DNA of 64,000 nt from Salvator merianae (taxonomy: Eukaryota > Chordata > Lepidosauria > Squamata > Teiidae), in contig QVOM02000042.1 of the NCBI GenBank assembly GCA_003586115.2, forward strand, positions 38,488,898 to 38,552,897. Reading direction: 5' to 3'. Position 1 is the first letter of the stretch, and each line of letters begins with the position of its first letter. The notes beneath the pieces are model-generated. The model did no database searches. It was not told the origin of the DNA and worked only from the letters and a program-made list of their open reading frames with translations. Position numbers and translations under genes: made by a program. Below are positions 58,833-64,000 of the stretch, one piece after another.

Positions 58833-59286
58833 GGGCATTTTCACACTTACCGGAGCAGAACATACTAATTACCAGGGTTCAGGTTGGCCAGGATGGAGTC
58901 CGGTGGGTGCCATTCACACTTGTCAGCAATGGAACAATTTGCGAGCTGACCAGCAGGAGGAGCAGTGCAAATGGGACTGCACTAGTCAGGGAGCTACATC
59001 TGAAATCATAGAGCTGCTTACAAAACCATAGAGATGTTTCTGACGCCAACCTCTTCCCGCCACCATTTCAAACCCGGAAATAGTGCGAACATAGCTTCCC
59101 TGATCTGCACCTGATCACGCAAGTCAGATTCCAGACTTCAATTTACTTCATCAGCCTTACTCAACTTCAGGTAGGCATCAGGTGGGCTTGGATGAGCTTC
59201 AGGGCAGTTGACCCTGTTTGAAGGTGCGAATGTACCTGACTAGTGAGTGGACAGGAATGTTCCTCTCACAAAGTGCAAACAAGCCC
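58833..59286. mobile_element. TIR element with aaa flanks, GGGCCTGTTCACAC group
   Basis: It starts gggcattttcacacttacc and ends aaagtgcaaacaagccc, with aaa on both sides (58830-58832, 59287-59289). 454 bp, non-coding; left edge as in 48703. Confidence 0.65.
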
Positions 59287-59439
59287 AAAGACTACATATG
59301 ATAAACTAAAAACAAATGGAAGCCACCATTTCAAGGGACTGACAAAAAGAGTAGTGAAACGAAGGCTGCTCCACACTCACCTTGCTTGGAGTGGTTTAAC
59401 TATTCAGCTCCAGCCCAAGCACAGTAGGTTCCATCCATA

Positions 59440-60070
59440 GCAGGAGGATTGTAAGCCATTTGTCCTGGATTACCACCGGCAGCAATGGAAAGGTGCCATA
59501 GCTGTTCTGGTCCATACAACTGACTCCATACCCAAGGCACAACCCACCCCTGCTAGCAATTCCCAGGCCCCATCACTTGCATAAGCTTTGAAGATTGGGC
59601 TGTGACATTTCTCTTGTCTTGAACCAGGTGTGGAAGAACCAAAGGCCGGACCAGAACAAGATGGCTTAGGATGACTGCAAACAAGTCTCTTCAAAGAAGT
59701 TTACAGGTAATCCAGAACAGAAAACTCTTGGGTCTGTTCTAGGTCAGAATAACACTGGCCCAATGTGAACCTTTGCTTATCCCTGTACCAGAATAAGCAA
59801 TTCATCCCAAGCCTGGGGAACCAGCATGGAGTTCTTCTGAATGCTCCTGTGGCATGCCTTGTTATGCCACCAAAATGGGTTCCCCATGGTATACTGGATG
59901 ACAGAAGTGTGTCATCCACATGACTCCATGGTCCAGAAGGAGATCTGCCAGTAGACTGGACTAAGAAGCCATTCTGAGTGCTCTATGCTCCATCCAGAGA
60001 GAAGAGATTATTTGTTACCTGTGACACTTTCACAGAAGTGCATTTGCAAATCTGGCCCATCCCATTTTCA
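59440..60070. mobile_element. Diverged DNA-transposon copy, ends uncertain
   Basis: Core phrases atgccaccaaaatgggttcc and ccatggtatactgg...catccacatgactccatgg recur at 27186 and 47960. Termini are not resolved. Confidence 0.4.
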
Positions 60071-60397
60071 CGTTAATCAGTACTTTAAATCTATTTAAAC
60101 AGATTTCTCACAACATAAACCAAATATATTTCACATAAAACATTCACATATAAATGAGCAAGAGTATATTTTAAAACACTTTCAATTTTATTTTCATTTA
60201 TGGAATTAAATAAGTCATCACTCTTTCTTCCAGAATGCATCATTCTGGCTGCAAATCCTGTCCAAGTGCAGTTAAATACAAGGAAACTTGACATGAAAGG
60301 ACAAGAGTCTTGAAGTTGCCTGACAGGAGTTGCCATTTGGCCAACTGATGAAGCCGGCATATAGGTCAACAGATGACAGTGTTCCACATGACAGAAA

Positions 60398-61265
60398 GAT
60401 TATTAAAAATAATTACATAAGAAATGCCTTGCTGAATTGGACCAGTTGCCTATTAATCCAGCAGCTCACACTCACAGTGGCCAACCTGTTTGGTATGGAA
60501 GCACAGAAACAACACTACCTTTTGCCCATGTTCTCCTGACAGCTGGCCTCTAGAGGCCTATTACTTCCTATATCAGAGGTAGTCATACAGCCACCAGAGG
60601 TAATGGCCAGTGATGGTCCTGCATTCCACAAATTTGTCAAAGTCTTTTTTCAGAGTCACCCGAGCTGGCAGCCAACATATATCTCATGGCATGGAAAGAG
60701 GAGAGGAGGTGACTTAAGGGCTTAGGATAGCACTGAGACACTGTGCAGTGAATAATAAAAAAATGGTTGACTTCCAGCACCTTTGCTAATCTGTTGCATT
60801 GATGTTCCACTTGCAGCAGGATCCCACAAGCTGCAGCGAGTGAAGATTTTGTGATGTGAAGATTTTGGTTTTTTGGCTTGATTCATTCAGCATTCAGTTT
60901 CATTAAGTGATCCCTGATTCAAGAATTGTATGGCGGGGATAGAAAATTTCCTTATCCACTTTGTCCACACCACAAATAATTTTATAACCTTCAGTACACC
61001 TTCTCAATGCCTCATTTCTGAACACTTGAGCTCTTCTAGGTCAAAATATAATTTTAGGTGCCCTCTTGAAACTGTTCATACTCTACTAGATCCTTTTAGA
61101 TATATTTCCATTTGCACCAGAAATTAGTGTACGGAGATCACAGTTTCATTTACAATACTATTTCCTATGAATGTAATATGCTATTTGCCTTTTTCATTTT
61201 CTTTTATTTTTGCAGTGCAAGCAGACACTGAGATTTTTCTTTGAATTGCAACAATTATTTGTATA
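60398..61265 (-). mobile_element. Second CR1 LINE 3' end, minus strand, decayed
   Basis: taagaaatgccttgctgaat tggacc, cacagtggccaacctg, ccacaaatttgtcaaagtc and later ttatccactttgtccacacc plus aatgcctcatttctgaaca repeat the order of the copy at 50294/55305. A non-CR1 segment lies at about 60720-60880. Confidence 0.75.
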
Positions 61266-61339
61266 TTTCCATCACTAGATATAAAAGAGATCATATACTG
61301 TTTTATCCAAAGTTATGTCCAGTTGTGTTTTGAGAGGAT

Positions 61340-61480
61340 ATATTTCTCTCTCTCTCTCTCTTCCGTTCTTTTTCTTAGCACTGGTACCTGACCTGAACAG
61401 TTTAGAAATCAGAATGCTGTACAATGAAACTGCAAAGAGGCGCGTATATATATACCCCCCCCCCATACACACACACAGAG
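61340..61480. repeat. Short (TC)n and (CA)n tracts
   Basis: tctctctctctctc at about 61347 and a tatata-C run-acacacacaca patch at 61446-61480. Confidence 0.8.
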
Positions 61481-62504
61481 GTTGCTCCTGTGTCATGGGA
61501 TTCTAGCTTCAGAAGGGATTCTTTCTTGCCCCTCACAAGGGAAATATTCAGAGCAGTAAGAACATCCTTGTGGTCTGAGTATGTCTGTTTCCACAGTGAC
61601 TTCTAACTTAATATATCAGGTAGCTCAGCTCAGCCCTTTGTAGTCCTCAATGTGTCTTAACTACTTAGCTTCTCTAGTGTTGATCCTTTCATGTTTGAAG
61701 TTTCAATTCTCTTCCTTTACTCTGCTGATTAATTATTTCAGTCTGCTTTTCTTTTTCCTTTAAAAAAAGGAAAAAAATGCTTTTCATCTCTGCAAAAGCC
61801 AGCAACATAAATCTTCAGATGTTTCCACAGTGGTTGTAAGAACTTCTGAAAATGTCTTCTATTGATCATTGCTTCATTCAGATGCAAGACAAATATGGAG
61901 GCCCAATACACTACCATTTGAAGTAGGTGAGCAAGAAAACATTATTCCCTCACACATGCTAGATACATCCAGAAGCCTCCATATGGTCTTCCAGGACTGT
62001 ATCAGCTGCCTCTGGCAATGAGTCCACATGTTAGAGCAGGCCCTGGTAGGCTATACCTCCTGAAGCCCCCTCTGTTGACATGGGCCCACATTGCTTGATC
62101 CAGGTGAAGACCAGTCTCTGTGGAATGTGCTAACACATGCAGTATGGAAGTTACTAGCCCAGTCCACTTGTAGGTGTGGCATTCAAGACACTCATAGACA
62201 TAACAGACCACTGCTTTTTAAATCTTCCAGTTTAAGTATGGGTATAAATGCAGTCAGCCAGTCTGGTGCTCTGACTGGCATATTGCAAGCATGAATATGC
62301 ATTCAATATTGCAATTCAGCTTTTCTCTTATTACAAAGCTACTTCAGACCACAAGTACCTTGCATGGGGTGAAGAACAGAGAGAGCTGAATGATGACATG
62401 GAAGGCACTTACAGATGTAACATTTGCTAGAAATATTTACTTGTTTGTTTATCAATCAATTAAATTTACTCCAGAACATAACATTATTTATAATATTGCA
62501 GAAA
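61481..62504. other. Unassigned non-coding region
   Basis: No gene or repeat family is recognised. Confidence 0.4.
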
Positions 62505-62856
62505 GTTTGCTGGTTTATTTCACATTTTTAACCTGCCCAGTACCCTAAAATCTCAGAATGAGTTACAATAAAACCATTGTGTTTTGTACTCTAGGTCTTG
62601 TGCACACAAATAAATCAGGGGATGCTTTGGAGCTGATATGGGGAAGGGACTCAGAAAACTCCAAAGGCCCAAGGAACCAATTGTGGTGGTGCATCTTGTT
62701 GTGCCAGCAGAACGGGTCCTGTTGTATATCTCCATTGTCCAATCTACTATTCCTTAGCATACTTAGTATGCTGGTAGAGGTCTGGAGATGGACTGGACCT
62801 GCACACCACTTTGGGCCTCCTGGGCCAGTCTATGCTCCATCATGTGTGGACAGCCT
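62505..62856. mobile_element. Repeat fragments (62505-62575; 62576-62856)
   Basis: The first part (tatttcacatttttaacctg to gagttacaataaaacc) resembles the repeat edges at 29468 and 46815. The second (ggaaccaattgtggtggtgc, cagcagaacgggtcc) has phrases like the reversed core of the element at 47785. Confidence 0.35.
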
Positions 62857-63036
62857 GGCCCTTTCTGCACTTGGCTTTATTCTGGATTATATCCAAGAAT
62901 AGAGACCTGCTATCCACATGCTAGTGCAGAATACAGCAAGCCCTGGGTGGGGCCTGCCATAGTTTACACTAGCATGCAGATGGCAGCTCCCTATTCTAGG
63001 ATATAATCTAGAATAAGGCCAAGTGCGGAAAGGGCC
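62857..63036. mobile_element. 180-bp foldback MITE with cct duplication
   Basis: ggccctttctgcacttggct and its partner aagtgcggaaagggcc start arms of about 68 bases that pair almost throughout (tattctgg/ctagaata, atccacatgctag/ctagcatgcagat), leaving about 44 bases in the loop. cct lies on both sides (62854-62856 and 63037-63039). Confidence 0.8.
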
Positions 63037-64000
63037 CCTGTAACCAACAAAGAATGGAACCTCCCTTAGATCATACAAGCATGAAGTTGGGAGAATCCTA
63101 GCACAATTAGTGGTCCAGTTTACCAGCAGGCATGGAAGAAGGTGTACTGGGTGGATACCTGAGGATCCAACAGACCTGGAAAATAAGCATTTTGAAGCCT
63201 TCAGCACCATGAAGTAGACATAGTTATGTTCTATCATGTGTGTTCAGATAGCCTCATTATAAGTAGTAGAACATTTTCATTCCAGGCATCTTTTATCTTA
63301 GTTCATTTTCTCATAGTTCCTCAGAGATCCAAGGAGCAGCTTGGACTCTAGAGAATCAGGAATTTACTAAATGAAACATAAATACTACAGCTACTATTAT
63401 TGCTACTACTACTACTAATAATAATAATGTGATCAAGGCATTTGATCATTACAAGAAAGGAAGAATTAGGCAGGGAGATTTTTTTAATGACAATTCCATG
63501 TCTACCATAATATGTTATTTCACTACCACCCCTAATTCAATTCCAGAAATTTTAGCTTCTAAGAAGATGTGAAAATTGGCAAGGATGGCCATTCGGCAGA
63601 TCACAAGGCAGATTATCATGAATGCGTGAACCAAACAACCCCTCATTAAAGTGACTTTCAAAAAATTAAGATACTGAATAAGCTTTTGCTGCTACTTGAA
63701 GAAAACTTACACTCTTCACGTTATTATTAAGAATGAATGTCACTGTACCACTCACAATACTGTTAAACAGTAATGACCTGCTGATACAATTATCACAGCT
63801 TGGTGCAAAGTGTCCCCTTGTGCTATGCATGTATATATGTGTCCATCTGTCTATTCACTGGCAAAGCAGCTCTCCTGTTTTTCAAGTTTAAGTAATGGTG
63901 CTCTACAAAATCTTCATGTATACGAAAACGCTTTTGAAGAGTACTTGAAGGTCTATTTCTAACGACTCAAAAGGTTCATCTTCTTTTTTGCTTGCAGTTA
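63037..64000. other. Unassigned non-coding region
   Basis: No gene is recognised. A short (act)n/(aat)n patch lies at 63397-63428. Confidence 0.4.

Noticed and set aside
1..64000. CRISPR arrays, operons, toxin-antitoxin or phage-type systems
   Set aside because: The window is eukaryotic nuclear DNA. Regular repeats here are microsatellites without unique spacers.

Overview
This window looks like gene-poor nuclear DNA of a vertebrate, most probably a squamate reptile. It is AT-rich, has long simple repeats and no operons or compact coding. It carries the repeat mixture expected of lizards and snakes: L1 and CR1 LINEs, a tRNA-type SINE, a mag-like Ty3/gypsy element, a sushi-like Ty3/gypsy relic, an endogenous-retrovirus-like LTR element and many short TIR elements. 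I see no host protein-coding exon, tRNA or rRNA gene. The species assignment is inference from repeat types.

Layout. 1-3.9 kb: one TIR element ending at 581, a GGTTTGAA/CCAAG-rich stretch, a SINE, and otherwise unassigned sequence. 3.95-11.84 kb: a nearly complete LTR element with 1299- and 1143-bp LTRs and a 4-bp target duplication. It has a retrovirus-like gag with a long coiled coil, a second unidentified reading frame interrupted by an assembly gap, and no visible reverse transcriptase. 11.8-24 kb: mostly unassigned non-coding DNA with TIR/foldback elements and an AT-rich stretch that might be conserved. 24.1-24.6 kb: minus-strand relic of a sushi-like reverse transcriptase. 25.5-27.2 kb: decayed L1 ORF2. 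27.2-31 kb: TIR elements. 31.1-32.1 kb: the 3' end of an L1. 33.9-49.1 kb: many TIR/foldback elements, two candidate LTRs, and microsatellites.

50.3-56.4 kb: a minus-strand CR1 LINE split by a 4743-bp mag-like Ty3/gypsy retrotransposon. That element has 248-bp LTRs, a 5-bp target duplication, two gag zinc knuckles, protease, RT, RNase H and a DD35E integrase. It is disabled by one in-frame stop and one frameshift in a run of G. 57.9-58.8 kb: a minus-strand L1 3' end. 58.8-63.0 kb: more TIR elements and a second CR1 3' end. The last kilobase is unassigned.

The genes here serve the mobile elements themselves (particle formation, reverse transcription, integration), not a host pathway. LTR differences counted by eye put the gag-bearing element (about 1%) as younger than the gypsy insertion (about 3.6%), which in turn is younger than the CR1 copy it landed in. 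The most unusual object is the pol-less element at 3.95-11.84 kb.
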